Shown here piece after piece: positions 36,582 to 45,608 of a stretch of DNA of 64,000 nucleotides. The position numbers and the translations under genes were made by a program. The stretch lies in assembly GCF_014750685.1 (NCBI RefSeq), contig NZ_JAAXGE010000009.1:124001-188000 (forward strand), given 5' to 3'. The stretch is from Bacteroides sp. GM023 (GTDB lineage Bacteria > Bacteroidota > Bacteroidia > Bacteroidales > Bacteroidaceae). Within the stretch, counting starts at the first letter, position 1. Every line of letters begins with the position of its first letter. The notes beneath the pieces are model-generated. The model saw nothing but the letters and a program-made list of their open reading frames with translations, ran no database searches and was not told the origin of the DNA.

Positions 36582-37592
36582 TTAAGCGTTAACTGATGCC
36601 ATGTGAGCGATCAAGTCAAGAACTTTGTTAGAATAACCGATTTCGTTGTCATACCAAGATACAACCTTAACGAATGTATCAGTCAAAGCGATACCAGCTT
36701 TAGCATCGAAGATAGAAGTACGAGCGTCACCCAAGAAGTCAGAAGAAACTACTGCATCTTCAGTGTAACCCAGGATACCCTTCAATTCGCCATCAGCAGC
36801 TTCTTTCATAGCAGCGCAGATTTCAGCGTAAGTAGCCGGTTTAGCCAAGTTAACTGTCAAGTCAACTACAGATACGTCCAAAGTCGGAACACGCATAGAC
36901 ATACCAGTCAATTTGCCGTTCAATGCAGGGATAACTTTACCTACAGCCTTAGCAGCACCAGTAGAAGAAGGGATGATGTTGCCAGAAGCAGCACGACCAC
37001 CTCTCCAGTCTTTCATAGAAGGACCGTCAACTGTTTTCTGAGTAGCAGTTGTAGAGTGAACTGTAGTCATCAAACCGTCAAGGATACCGAACTTGTCGTT
37101 CAATACTTTAGCGATAGGAGCCAAACAGTTAGTAGTACAAGAAGCGTTAGATACGAACTGAGTACCTTTCACGTATGTTTTTTCGTTTACACCGCAAACG
37201 AACATCGGAGTGTCATCTTTAGAAGGAGCTGACATTACAACATATTTTGCACCAGCTTCGATATGAGCCTGAGCTTTGTCTTTGCTCAAGAACAAACCTG
37301 TAGATTCAACAACGTATTCAGCACCTACAGCATCCCATTTCAAGTCAGCCGGGTTTCTTTCTGCAGTGATGCGGATAGCCTGACCGTTAACGATCAATTT
37401 GCTGTTTTCAACATCTGCTTCGATAGTACCGTCGAATTGACCGTGCATAGTGTCATACTTCAACATGTAAGCCAAGTAATCAACCGGGCAAAGGTCATTG
37501 ATACCTACGATTTGAATATCGTTTCTCTTCATTGCAGCGCGGAAAACGAAACGTCCGATACGTCCGAATCCATTAATACCTACTTTAATCAT
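36582..37592 (-). CDS. gap: glyceraldehyde-3-phosphate dehydrogenase, type I
   Basis: 336 residues from ATG 37592 (MIKVGINGFGRIGRFVFRAA); an in-frame ATG 39 bp upstream gives an atypical extension and is rejected. Catalytic Cys is in SNASCTTNCLAP. HSTTATQKTVDG and WYDNEIGYSNKV are family signatures. It is the cytoplasmic glycolytic enzyme using NAD. A Bacteroides -7 element is about 80 bp upstream and a terminator follows, so it is monocistronic. Confidence 0.98.
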   Translation of the reverse strand: MIKVGINGFGRIGRFVFRAAMKRNDIQIVGINDLCPVDYLAYMLKYDTMHGQFDGTIEADVENSKLIVNGQAIRITAERNPADLKWDAVGAEYVVESTGLFLSKDKAQAHIEAGAKYVVMSAPSKDDTPMFVCGVNEKTYVKGTQFVSNASCTTNCLAPIAKVLNDKFGILDGLMTTVHSTTATQKTVDGPSMKDWRGGRAASGNIIPSSTGAAKAVGKVIPALNGKLTGMSMRVPTLDVSVVDLTVNLAKPATYAEICAAMKEAADGELKGILGYTEDAVVSSDFLGDARTSIFDAKAGIALTDTFVKVVSWYDNEIGYSNKVLDLIAHMASVNA

Positions 37593-37674
37593 TTTGTTTA
37601 AACTTTTAAGGGTTTTATAATATTTGTTCAAATATCTCTCGGTCTCCGCATTTGTTTTATTTTCAAATGCGGTG

Positions 37675-37682
37675 CAAAATTA
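37675..37682 (-). promoter_or_regulatory. -7 promoter element of gap
   Basis: Minus-strand TAATTTTG fits TAnnTTTG. No clear -33 element is seen. The leader to ATG 37592 would be about 75 nt. Confidence 0.45.
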
Positions 37683-37734
37683 CAAAAATGTTTTTATATT
37701 CGCATATTAAATTCACATTAAATATTGAAAAAAG

Positions 37735-38181
37735 ATGGGAAAGAGCACATTTTTACAGGACTTTAAGGCGTTTGCTATGAAAGGCAACGTCATAGACATG
37801 GCTGTCGGTGTTGTTATCGGTGGTGCGTTTGGAAAAATCGTATCATCATTGGTTGCCAATGTTATCATGCCCCCGATCGGCTTACTGGTTGGCGGAGTGA
37901 ACTTTACAGATTTGAAATGGGTAATGAAAGTGGCTGAAATCGGAGCTGACGGTAAAGAGATTGCACCTGCGGTGTCGTTGGATTACGGTCAATTCTTGCA
38001 GGCTACTTTTGATTTCCTTATTATTGCTTTCGCTATATTCTTATTTATACGTTTGCTGACTAAGCTGACAACAAAGAAAAAAGAAGAAGCCGCAGCGGCA
38101 CCGCCCGCTCCTCCTGTACCGACGAAAGAGGAAATATTGCTGACGGAGATTCGCGATTTGCTGAAAGAAAAGAAGATTTGA
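37735..38181 (+). CDS. mscL: large-conductance mechanosensitive channel
   Basis: 148 residues. The N-terminal FLQDFKAFAMKGNVIDMAVG amphipathic segment and TM1 with GVVIGGAFGKIVSSLVANVIMP are classic MscL. TM2 is ATFDFLIIAFAIFLFI. A cytoplasmic helix follows, here with an alanine/proline-rich linker (EEAAAAPPAPPVP). It is an inner-membrane emergency valve on hypo-osmotic shock. It is followed by a strong terminator. Confidence 0.97.
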   Translation: MGKSTFLQDFKAFAMKGNVIDMAVGVVIGGAFGKIVSSLVANVIMPPIGLLVGGVNFTDLKWVMKVAEIGADGKEIAPAVSLDYGQFLQATFDFLIIAFAIFLFIRLLTKLTTKKKEEAAAAPPAPPVPTKEEILLTEIRDLLKEKKI

Positions 38182-38190
38182 ACCTAATAA

Positions 38191-38236
38191 AATAAGGAGA
38201 TTCCAGGTGTTATCTTGTGAATCTCCTTATTTTTCT
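38191..38236 (+). terminator. terminator downstream of mscL
   Basis: AATAAGGAGATTC and GAATCTCCTTATT arms are perfectly complementary and followed by TTTTC. Confidence 0.85.
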
Positions 38237-38269
38237 CTTCATTATTAATATAGATTGCGCACTTTTTTC

Positions 38270-38277
38270 TACTTTTG
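38270..38277 (+). promoter_or_regulatory. -7 promoter element of guaA
   Basis: TACTTTTG fits TAnnTTTG and lies 32 bp upstream of the guaA ATG. No purine riboswitch fold is evident in the short leader. Confidence 0.5.
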
Positions 38278-38309
38278 CAAACCAATTTATTTAAAATCCA
38301 ACCATTAAG

Positions 38310-39833
38310 ATGCAGGAGAAAATAATTATTCTTGATTTCGGTTCGCAGACGACCCAGCTTATAGGCCGTCGTGTCCGCGAATTGGATACGTATTGTGAAA
38401 TAGTTCCTTACAACAAGTTCCCTAAGGAAGACGCCTCCGTTAAGGGGGTTATTCTTTCCGGAAGTCCTTTTTCAGTCTATGACAAAGACGCTTTTAAAGT
38501 AGATTTGAGTGAAATTCGTGGCAAATATCCTATATTAGGTATCTGTTATGGTGCGCAGTTTCTATCGTACACCAATGGCGGAAAAGTAGAGCCGGCAGGT
38601 ACACGCGAATATGGACGTGCGCATCTGGCTTCTTTTTGCAAAGATAATGTGCTGCTCAAAGGAGTTCGTGAGGGTTCGCAGGTATGGATGAGTCATGGTG
38701 ATACGATTACAGCTATTCCTGATAATTTTAAGAAAATCGCTTCGACGGATAAAGTGGAGATTGCTGCTTATCAGGTGGAAGGAGAGCAGGTATGGGGTGT
38801 ACAGTTCCATCCGGAGGTATTCCATAGTGAAGATGGAACACAAATTTTGAAGAACTTTGTAGTAGATGTTTGCGGTTGCAAGCAGGACTGGTCGCCGGCT
38901 TCTTTCATTGAAAGTACAGTGGCTGAATTGAAAGAGCAGTTGGGCGATGATAAGGTAGTACTCGGTTTGAGCGGTGGAGTTGACTCTTCGGTTGCTGCGG
39001 TATTGCTGAACAAAGCTATTGGTAAGAACCTGACTTGTATCTTTGTAGATCATGGTATGCTGCGTAAGAATGAGTTCAAGAATGTGATGGTTGATTACGA
39101 ATGTCTCGGCTTGAACGTGATTGGTGTAGATGCCAGTGAGAAATTCTTCTCGGAATTGGCTGGCGTGGTTGAACCGGAAAGTAAACGTAAGATTATTGGT
39201 AAGGGCTTTATTGATGTATTTGATGTAGAAGCTCACAAGATAAAAGATGTGAAATGGCTGGCTCAAGGTACAATCTATCCTGACTGTATCGAGTCTTTGT
39301 CTATCACAGGTACGGTGATTAAGAGCCATCATAATGTAGGTGGTCTTCCCGAAAAGATGAATCTGAAGTTGTGTGAGCCACTTCGTTTGTTGTTCAAGGA
39401 TGAAGTTCGCCGTGTAGGTCGCGAATTAGGTATGCCTGAACATCTGATAACCCGCCATCCATTCCCTGGGCCAGGTTTGGCTGTACGTATTTTGGGGGAT
39501 ATTACTCCGGAGAAAGTACGTATCGTACAAGATGCTGACGATATTTTCATCCAAGGATTGCGTGACTGGGGATTGTATGATAAGGTTTGGCAGGCAGGAG
39601 TTATTTTGTTGCCGGTACAGTCTGTTGGCGTAATGGGTGATGAACGTACTTATGAAAGAGCAGTTGCCTTGCGTGCTGTAACATCTACGGATGCCATGAC
39701 TGCCGACTGGGCGCATTTGCCATATGAATTTTTAGGTAAAGTTTCGAATGATATTATTAATAAGGTGAAAGGCGTGAACCGCGTAACCTATGATATTAGT
39801 TCTAAACCACCTGCTACGATAGAATGGGAGTGA
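38310..39833 (+). CDS. guaA: GMP synthase (glutamine-hydrolysing)
   Basis: 507 residues, full length. The N-terminal class I amidotransferase has nucleophile Cys in ILGICYGAQFLSY and His/Glu in WGVQFHPEVFHSE. The ATP-pyrophosphatase domain has LGLSGGVDSSVAAVLL. The C-terminal dimerisation domain ends in PPATIEWE. It converts XMP to GMP. It is monocistronic between two terminators. Confidence 0.98.
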   Translation: MQEKIIILDFGSQTTQLIGRRVRELDTYCEIVPYNKFPKEDASVKGVILSGSPFSVYDKDAFKVDLSEIRGKYPILGICYGAQFLSYTNGGKVEPAGTREYGRAHLASFCKDNVLLKGVREGSQVWMSHGDTITAIPDNFKKIASTDKVEIAAYQVEGEQVWGVQFHPEVFHSEDGTQILKNFVVDVCGCKQDWSPASFIESTVAELKEQLGDDKVVLGLSGGVDSSVAAVLLNKAIGKNLTCIFVDHGMLRKNEFKNVMVDYECLGLNVIGVDASEKFFSELAGVVEPESKRKIIGKGFIDVFDVEAHKIKDVKWLAQGTIYPDCIESLSITGTVIKSHHNVGGLPEKMNLKLCEPLRLLFKDEVRRVGRELGMPEHLITRHPFPGPGLAVRILGDITPEKVRIVQDADDIFIQGLRDWGLYDKVWQAGVILLPVQSVGVMGDERTYERAVALRAVTSTDAMTADWAHLPYEFLGKVSNDIINKVKGVNRVTYDISSKPPATIEWE

Positions 39834-39848
39834 CAAATATCCATCATA

Positions 39849-39886
39849 AAAAAGCCTCAATGGGATTTCCCGTTGAGGCTTTTTTA
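39849..39886. terminator. bidirectional terminator between guaA and Crp/Fnr gene
   Basis: AAAGCCTCAA and TTGAGGCTTT arms have A- and T-runs on both sides, so the element can serve both convergent genes. Confidence 0.85.
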
Positions 39887-39923
39887 TGATATAACTGTGT
39901 ATCTGTCTATATTTTATCCAAGA

Positions 39924-40592
39924 TTATTCGCTTACTAACTTTTGTGCATCCGGAATAAGAATCTCTTTCCGGCGTAATTCGAGCAATCCGTTATCTTGCA
40001 ATTCATTAAGCGCTTTGGAAGTATTCAACCGCGTGTCATCCAAATAACGGGCAAGGTCGTCCATCTTCACTTTGAATATCTTTTCTCCCTGTGGCTTCTC
40101 GCAATGTAGCAGGAAAAAGCGAATGATTTTATCCTTTAAATCCTCTGTAGGCTCTTCCCATAAGCGTGAATAAAGATTTTGTGCCCGGTTGCTGACAATA
40201 TTCATGTAGTTGAGCCGGAAAATCTCGTATTTGAACAGGTCGCTGAGTACAAACACTTTACTGATACTTACTGTATGTGCTTCCGTGTGCGCTATATAAG
40301 AAGAATTATAATTAGTATTCATTCCAAATAACGACTGCGGTTCTATCAGGTAGGGCGCTTCCATTTGTTCAATGACAGTGTAAATGTTTTCTTTAGAATT
40401 GGTGACAATTGAAACCTCGCCTTTTAGCAGAAAACGGAGCTGTGTACAAGGACTACCACTCTCAATGATAGTTTCTCCCGCTTTATGCTTGATAAAGTGT
40501 AGCTTTACCTTATCCAGTATACTGGTGAAATCTTCATGACAAAGACCTTGGAATAAAGGCAATTGGAGCAAAGTGTCGAACATTGTTTCCAT
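39924..40592 (-). CDS. Crp/Fnr family transcription regulator
   Basis: 222 residues. An N-terminal cyclic-nucleotide-binding-like beta-roll (about 15-130) and a C-terminal winged helix (about 150-215, MDDLARYLDDTRLNTSKALNELQDNGLLELRR) are seen. No cysteine cluster for an Fe-S centre is evident, so an oxygen-sensing Fnr role is not supported. The target genes are unknown. The gene has its own Bacteroides -7 element. Confidence 0.92.
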   Translation of the reverse strand: METMFDTLLQLPLFQGLCHEDFTSILDKVKLHFIKHKAGETIIESGSPCTQLRFLLKGEVSIVTNSKENIYTVIEQMEAPYLIEPQSLFGMNTNYNSSYIAHTEAHTVSISKVFVLSDLFKYEIFRLNYMNIVSNRAQNLYSRLWEEPTEDLKDKIIRFFLLHCEKPQGEKIFKVKMDDLARYLDDTRLNTSKALNELQDNGLLELRRKEILIPDAQKLVSE

Positions 40593-40617
40593 ACGTCGTA
40601 ATCTCTTGTTAATCGTA

Positions 40618-40625
40618 CAAATTTA
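40618..40625 (-). promoter_or_regulatory. -7 promoter element of Crp/Fnr gene
   Basis: Minus-strand TAAATTTG fits TAnnTTTG, 25 bp before the start codon. Confidence 0.45.
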
Positions 40626-40680
40626 CTCATAATACAACACTGCCGTCAACATATACCCCTTCTTTTTGTTTTTTTTATTG

Positions 40681-40709
40681 TTTGAATGCATAAAAATAGA
40701 GTATATTTG
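40681..40709 (+). promoter_or_regulatory. promoter of marC-like gene
   Basis: TTTG (40681-40684) and TATATTTG (40702-40709) are spaced as in the Bacteroides consensus. The start codon follows 20 bp on, with a purine-rich AGGAGG-like stretch just before it, unusually strong for Bacteroides. Confidence 0.65.
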
Positions 40710-40729
40710 CAGAAAAAAAGGAGGAAATT

Positions 40730-41329
40730 ATGTTCGCAGGCTTTAATTGGCAACAGATGATTAGTGCGTTTATCGTACTTTTCGCGGTAATAGATATTAT
40801 CGGCTCTATACCTATTATTATTAACTTGAAGGAAAAAGGTAAAGATGTGAATGCAATGAAAGCTACTGTCATCTCCTTTGCCTTATTGATAGGATTTTTC
40901 TATGCGGGAGACATGATGCTGAAACTCTTCCATGTAGATATTGAATCGTTTGCAGTGGCGGGGGCGTTTGTCATTTTTCTCATGTCTCTGGAGATGATTC
41001 TGGATATTGAGATTTTCAAGAACCAGGGTCCTATCAAAGAAGCTACTTTGGTGCCGCTTGTCTTTCCTCTGCTTGCGGGTGCCGGAGCCTTCACAACGCT
41101 ACTTTCCCTTCGGGCAGAATATGCCAGTGTCAATATTATCGTAGCCTTGGTGCTGAATATGATTTGGGTATACTTCGTGGTGAGTATGACCGGACGGGTA
41201 GAACGTTTCCTCGGAAAAGGCGGTATTTATATTATTCGTAAGTTCTTCGGTATTATCCTGCTGGCTATTTCCGTGAGGCTGTTTACAGCAAATATTACAT
41301 TGTTGATCGAGGCATTGCATAGGTCTTGA
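40730..41329 (+). CDS. MarC family integral membrane protein
   Basis: 199 residues with about six transmembrane helices (MISAFIVLFAVIDIIGSIPII, ATVISFALLIGFFYAGDMML, FAVAGAFVIFLMSLEMIL, TLVPLVFPLLAGAGAFTTLL and others). PLAxGxGAF-type loops are typical of MarC/UPF0056. The family's transport activity is unresolved, and the original link to multiple antibiotic resistance was not upheld. It is monocistronic, with an AGGAGG-like sequence before the ATG. Confidence 0.93.
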   Translation: MFAGFNWQQMISAFIVLFAVIDIIGSIPIIINLKEKGKDVNAMKATVISFALLIGFFYAGDMMLKLFHVDIESFAVAGAFVIFLMSLEMILDIEIFKNQGPIKEATLVPLVFPLLAGAGAFTTLLSLRAEYASVNIIVALVLNMIWVYFVVSMTGRVERFLGKGGIYIIRKFFGIILLAISVRLFTANITLLIEALHRS

Positions 41330-41354
41330 TAATCCACCTCCTTTTTTAGATGTT

Positions 41355-41442
41355 GTGCCACCTCGATGGCACAGTTGTGCCACCACTTTGGCATAAGCGT
41401 GCCACTTCGATGGCACAGTCGTGCCAATAAGGTGGCATGGAC
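41355..41442. repeat. 22-bp-period dyad array, word GTGCCA
   Basis: Four units start at 41355, 41377, 41399 and 41421. Each is GTGCCA, 6-bp spacer, TGGCAC or TGGCAT, 4-bp linker (AGTT, AAGC, AGTC, GGAC). All four GTGCCA words are exact. The array lies between convergent genes. The geometry is identical to 12598-12713 with a different word. Confidence 0.88.
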
Positions 41443-41470
41443 AGGCAATATGTAGCGTATAGGATAGGTA

Positions 41471-42154
41471 TTATATCATTTCGCCTTTTTGCTCTATATC
41501 TTTGTTTTCTTCTTCCCCTTCTTCCTTTTCTTCGGTATTCTCTTCTTCTACTTCTTCATCCTGTTCATCTGCAAAAGGTTCTGGCCGTTGCGGTCCGTGA
41601 TTAATGAAAGCAAAAGCGCAGAGCGTACCCATGATGCCGCCGCTTAGATGCCCTTCCCATGACATATTCGCGGGCGAGAAGTAGGGAAACATATGCCATA
41701 TAATCCCACCATATAAAAAGGTGACAAGTAGGGAAATGGCAATAAGCGGGACATACTTACGGAGAATACCACTGAAAAAGAGAAAGAAAGCAAGTCCGTA
41801 GATAAGTCCGCTGGCGCCGATGTGCCATCCCGGTTTTCCGATAAGGAAAGTGAGCACGCCGCCGCCAAGCCAGATGAGAATAAAAATCTTACCAGCTATT
41901 CCCCGGTAAAAGTAAAAAAGACACCAGGAAAGAAAGAATAAAGGGAGTGTATTTGCCAGTAAATGACTGAACCCGCTGTGTATCAACGGATGAGTAAAAA
42001 TACCGATTAAGCCTCGCTTCTCCATAGGGTATACCCCCGCGTGAGAGAAGTCCCAGTCCATCCCGACTTCCAGGAACTTGAGTATATATAAGATAAAAAT
42101 TAGGAACAAAGGCTTTGCTGCAGCCACCATGATACGCTGAATATCTTGCTTCAT
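41471..42154 (-). CDS. rhomboid family intramembrane serine protease
   Basis: 227 residues from ATG 42154 (MKQDIQRIMV). A start at 42202 would add 16 residues lying in what looks like promoter DNA. Six helices are seen. Catalytic Ser115 is in WHIGASGLIYG and the paired His is in WEGHLSGG. The C-terminal tail after the last helix is extremely acidic (glutamate-rich, about 35 residues). Rhomboids cleave within transmembrane segments of substrate proteins; the substrate here is unknown. Confidence 0.93.
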   Translation of the reverse strand: MKQDIQRIMVAAAKPLFLIFILYILKFLEVGMDWDFSHAGVYPMEKRGLIGIFTHPLIHSGFSHLLANTLPLFFLSWCLFYFYRGIAGKIFILIWLGGGVLTFLIGKPGWHIGASGLIYGLAFFLFFSGILRKYVPLIAISLLVTFLYGGIIWHMFPYFSPANMSWEGHLSGGIMGTLCAFAFINHGPQRPEPFADEQDEEVEEENTEEKEEGEEENKDIEQKGEMI

Positions 42155-42231
42155 GACATTCTTTTCTTTAGATATTTTACGCAATACTACGAATATTTGC
42201 ACAAAAACTGAAAATAAAAAGCCTTTTTATT

Positions 42232-42260
42232 TTTGTTTTTATCTATAATTTGTACATTTG
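42232..42260 (+). promoter_or_regulatory. promoter of the alpha-glucan operon
   Basis: TTTG (42232-42235) and TACATTTG (42253-42260) have consensus spacing. The leader to ATG 42368 is about 100 nt, AT-rich, with a TATATA-containing partial dyad but no known riboswitch. Confidence 0.65.
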
Positions 42261-42367
42261 GGCGTTATACCCGTTGTATATGCTGCTACAGCCAATATAT
42301 ATGCAATGTAGCAATAATATATATACAATATGATGACCAATAATTAACCTTTAAATAATGCACAACT

Positions 42368-44305
42368 ATGAGTTATTTACGATTTGACAAGACCCTCATG
42401 ACGAATCTGGAAGAATCTCTTCAGAGAGAAATTCTCCGGACGAACAAGGCAGGAGCTTATCATTGTACAACGATTGTTGATTGTAACACACGCAAATATC
42501 ACGGCCTGTTGGTGATTCCAGTTCCCAATATCGACGATGAAAACCATGTGCTGCTATCTTCTCTTGATGAAACGGTAATTCAACACGGTGCAGAGTTTAA
42601 CTTGGGATTGCATAAATATCAAGGAAACAACTTTAGTCCCAACGGACACAAGTATATCCGCGAGTTTGACTGTGAACATATCCCGGCGACAACTTACCGT
42701 GTTGGAGGTGTGATTCTCCGCAAAGAAAAAATCTTTGTACATCATGAAAACAGAATCCTGATTCGTTATACTTTACTTGATGCGCACTCGGCGACGACTC
42801 TGCGCTTCCGCCCGTTCCTCGCTTTCAGGAGTGTACGAGAGTACACACACGAAAACGCACAGGCAAGCCGCGAGTATCAACCCGTGGAAAATGGTATCAA
42901 GACTTGCATGTATCCCGGTTATCCGGAACTTTACATGCAGTTGAACAAAAAATGTGAGTTCCACTTCCAGCCCGACTGGTATCGTGGCATTGAATACCCG
43001 AAAGAACAGGAACGCGGGTATGACTTTAACGAAGACCTTTATGTTCCCGGCTATTTCGAGGTAGATATAAAGAAAGGAGAGAGCATTGTATTCTCTGCCG
43101 GAACTTCGGAAATCACTCCCCGTCGACTGAAGCAGACTTTTGAAGCGGAAGTGGCCGACCGTACGCCGCGTGATAGCTTCTACCACTGTCTGAAAAACTC
43201 TGCTCATCAATTCCATAACCAACAGGAAGACGAACATTATATTCTTGCCGGTTATCCGTGGTTTAAGTGCCGCGCCCGTGACATGTTCATTGCCTTGCCG
43301 GGACTGACACTCGCTCTCGATGAAGTCGACCAGTTTGAAGATGTGATGAAAACGGCGGAAAAGGCGATTCGTAACTTCATTAATGAAGAGCCTGTCGGAT
43401 ACAAGATTTATGAAATGGAGCATCCTGATGTATTGCTTTGGGCTGTCTGGGCTTTGCAACAGTATACAAAGGAGACTTCCCGCGAACAATGCCGTCAGAA
43501 ATATGGAGAACTCCTGAAAGATATCATGGAATTTATCCGTCAGCGGAAACATGATAATCTTTTCCTGCATGAAAACGGACTGCTGTATGCAAATGGTACG
43601 GAAAAAGCAATAACATGGATGAATTCTACTGTGAACGGACATCCGGTGATTCCGCGTACAGGATATATTGTTGAATTTAATGCTTTGTGGTATAATGCAC
43701 TGCGTTTTGTGGCCGATTTGGTGCGCGAAGGCGGCGATGCATATTTTGCAGATGAACTCGACACACAGGCGGAAGTGACAGGTAAGTCATTTGTTGATGT
43801 ATTCCGTAATGAATACGGGTATCTGCTTGATTATGTGGATGGCAATATGATGGATTGGAGTGTACGTCCTAACATGATATTTGCCGTGGCATTTGATTAT
43901 TCTCCATTAGACAGGGCGCAGAAGAAACAAGTGCTCGATATCGTGACCAAAGAATTGCTGACTCCTAAGGGAATCCGTTCGTTGAGTCCGAAGAGTGGGG
44001 GATATAATCCGAATTATGTAGGCCCGCAGGTACAGCGTGACTATGCATATCATCAGGGAACGGCCTGGCCTTGGCTGATGGGATTCTATTTGGAAGCTTA
44101 TCTTCGGATTTATAAGATGAGTGGGCTGTCGTTTGTTGAACGCCAACTGATTAGCTATGATGATGAAATGACAAGCCATTGCGTTGGTTCGCTTGCTGAA
44201 CTGTTTGACGGAAATCCGCCTTTCAGAGGACGCGGCGCTGTGTCATTTGCGATGAATACGGCAGAAATCTTGCGTGTTTTGAAGCTGCTGTCTAAGTATT
44301 ATTAA
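42368..44305 (+). CDS. amylo-alpha-1,6-glucosidase (glycogen debranching enzyme)
   Basis: 645 residues. The N-terminal GDE_N beta domain (KAGAYHCTTIVDCNTRKYHGLLVIP) and the C-terminal GH133-type alpha/alpha barrel (LAGYPWFKCRARDMFIALPGLTLAL, TWMNSTVNGHPVIPRTGYIVEFNALWYNAL, YHQGTAWPWLMGFYLEAYL) are clear. It hydrolyses alpha-1,6 branch glucose. First of three genes with 17-bp gaps (GT4 and GH57 follow), an operon for storage-type alpha-glucan turnover. No signal peptide, so cytoplasmic. Confidence 0.95.
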   Translation: MSYLRFDKTLMTNLEESLQREILRTNKAGAYHCTTIVDCNTRKYHGLLVIPVPNIDDENHVLLSSLDETVIQHGAEFNLGLHKYQGNNFSPNGHKYIREFDCEHIPATTYRVGGVILRKEKIFVHHENRILIRYTLLDAHSATTLRFRPFLAFRSVREYTHENAQASREYQPVENGIKTCMYPGYPELYMQLNKKCEFHFQPDWYRGIEYPKEQERGYDFNEDLYVPGYFEVDIKKGESIVFSAGTSEITPRRLKQTFEAEVADRTPRDSFYHCLKNSAHQFHNQQEDEHYILAGYPWFKCRARDMFIALPGLTLALDEVDQFEDVMKTAEKAIRNFINEEPVGYKIYEMEHPDVLLWAVWALQQYTKETSREQCRQKYGELLKDIMEFIRQRKHDNLFLHENGLLYANGTEKAITWMNSTVNGHPVIPRTGYIVEFNALWYNALRFVADLVREGGDAYFADELDTQAEVTGKSFVDVFRNEYGYLLDYVDGNMMDWSVRPNMIFAVAFDYSPLDRAQKKQVLDIVTKELLTPKGIRSLSPKSGGYNPNYVGPQVQRDYAYHQGTAWPWLMGFYLEAYLRIYKMSGLSFVERQLISYDDEMTSHCVGSLAELFDGNPPFRGRGAVSFAMNTAEILRVLKLLSKYY

Positions 44306-44322
44306 AAAAAGGAGGAACGAAG

Positions 44323-45591
44323 ATGAAAGTTTTAATGTTTGGATGGGAATTCCCCCCAAAAATATATGGTGGTCTTGCAGTTGCTTCTTATGGAATAACT
44401 AAGGGATTGAGTTTGCAGGGTGATGTCGAGACGATCTTTTGTATGCCTAAACCCAGCGGTGAAGAAGAGAAATTCCTGAAAATAGTCGGTATGAATCAAG
44501 TGCCTGTCGTATGGCGTGATATTAATTATGACTATCTGAAGTCTCGTTTACAGGCAAATATGTCACCGGAAGAATATTATTCTTTCCGTGATCATATCTA
44601 TGCCGATTTCTCTTATATGCATGTCAATGATTTGGGATGTATGGATTTTGCCGGTGGTTATCCCGGGAACTTACACGAAGAAATCAATAATTTCTCTATT
44701 ATCGCCGGTGTAGTAGCCCGTGCGCAAGAATTTGACATTATTCATGCACACGACTGGCTGACTTATCCTGCCGGTGTGCATGCCAAGATGGTAAGTGGCA
44801 AACCGCTGTGTATCCATGTGCATGCTACGGATTTCGACCGTTCTCGTGGAAAAGTCAATCCTACTGTTTATTCGATAGAGAAGAATGGTATGGATCATGC
44901 TGATTGTATTATGTGTGTGTCCGAATTGACTCGCCGTACTGTTATTAACGAGTATCATCAGGACCCGAGAAAGGTATTTGCCATGCACAATGCCGTTTAT
45001 CCATTGTCACAAGAACTTTTGGATATTCCGCGTCCCGATCATTCTAAAGAGAAAGTGGTTACTTTCCTCGGGCGTATCACCATGCAGAAGGGACCGGAGT
45101 ACTTTGTGGAAGCTGCTGCGCTTGTGTTGCAACGCACCCGTAATATCCGTTTTGTGATGGCAGGTTCGGGCGATATGTTGAATGCCATGATTAATTTGGT
45201 GGCAGAGCGGGGGATTGCCGATCGTTTCCACTTCCCGGGCTTTATGAAAGGTAAGCAAGTATATGAGGTTTATAAGAATAGTGATGTATTTGTCATGCCT
45301 TCTGTCTCCGAGCCTTTCGGTATCGCTCCGTTGGAAGCTATGCAATGTGGAACACCTTCCATCATTTCAAAGCAATCGGGTTGTGGTGAAATCCTCAATG
45401 AGGTGATTAAGACCGATTACTGGGATATTCATGCGATGGCCGACGCTATCTATTCACTTTGTACCAATCCATCTCTTTTCCAATATCTTCAGGAAGAAGG
45501 TAAGAAGGAGGTTGACGGAATTACTTGGGAAAAAGTCGGCTTGAGAATCCGTGCTCTCTACGAGGATGTGTTAAGAAACTATGGTAAATAA
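44323..45591 (+). CDS. GT4 family glycosyltransferase (glycogen synthase-like)
   Basis: 422 residues, GT-B fold. The N-terminus MKVLMFGWEFPPKIYGGLAVASYG is shared with starch/glycogen synthase-like GT4 enzymes. The C-terminal half has VTFLGRITMQKGPEYFVEAA and the E-x7-E motif in EPFGIAPLEAMQCGTPSI. Its place between a debranching enzyme and a GH57 amylase suggests alpha-1,4-glucan synthesis from a nucleotide sugar, but donor specificity cannot be read from sequence. Confidence 0.9.
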   Translation: MKVLMFGWEFPPKIYGGLAVASYGITKGLSLQGDVETIFCMPKPSGEEEKFLKIVGMNQVPVVWRDINYDYLKSRLQANMSPEEYYSFRDHIYADFSYMHVNDLGCMDFAGGYPGNLHEEINNFSIIAGVVARAQEFDIIHAHDWLTYPAGVHAKMVSGKPLCIHVHATDFDRSRGKVNPTVYSIEKNGMDHADCIMCVSELTRRTVINEYHQDPRKVFAMHNAVYPLSQELLDIPRPDHSKEKVVTFLGRITMQKGPEYFVEAAALVLQRTRNIRFVMAGSGDMLNAMINLVAERGIADRFHFPGFMKGKQVYEVYKNSDVFVMPSVSEPFGIAPLEAMQCGTPSIISKQSGCGEILNEVIKTDYWDIHAMADAIYSLCTNPSLFQYLQEEGKKEVDGITWEKVGLRIRALYEDVLRNYGK

Positions 45592-45608
45592 CGAAACAAT
45601 ATACAAAA

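Noticed and set aside
38562..39332. 256-codon minus-strand frame inside guaA
   Set aside because: Shadow of guaA; no start context and unlikely composition.
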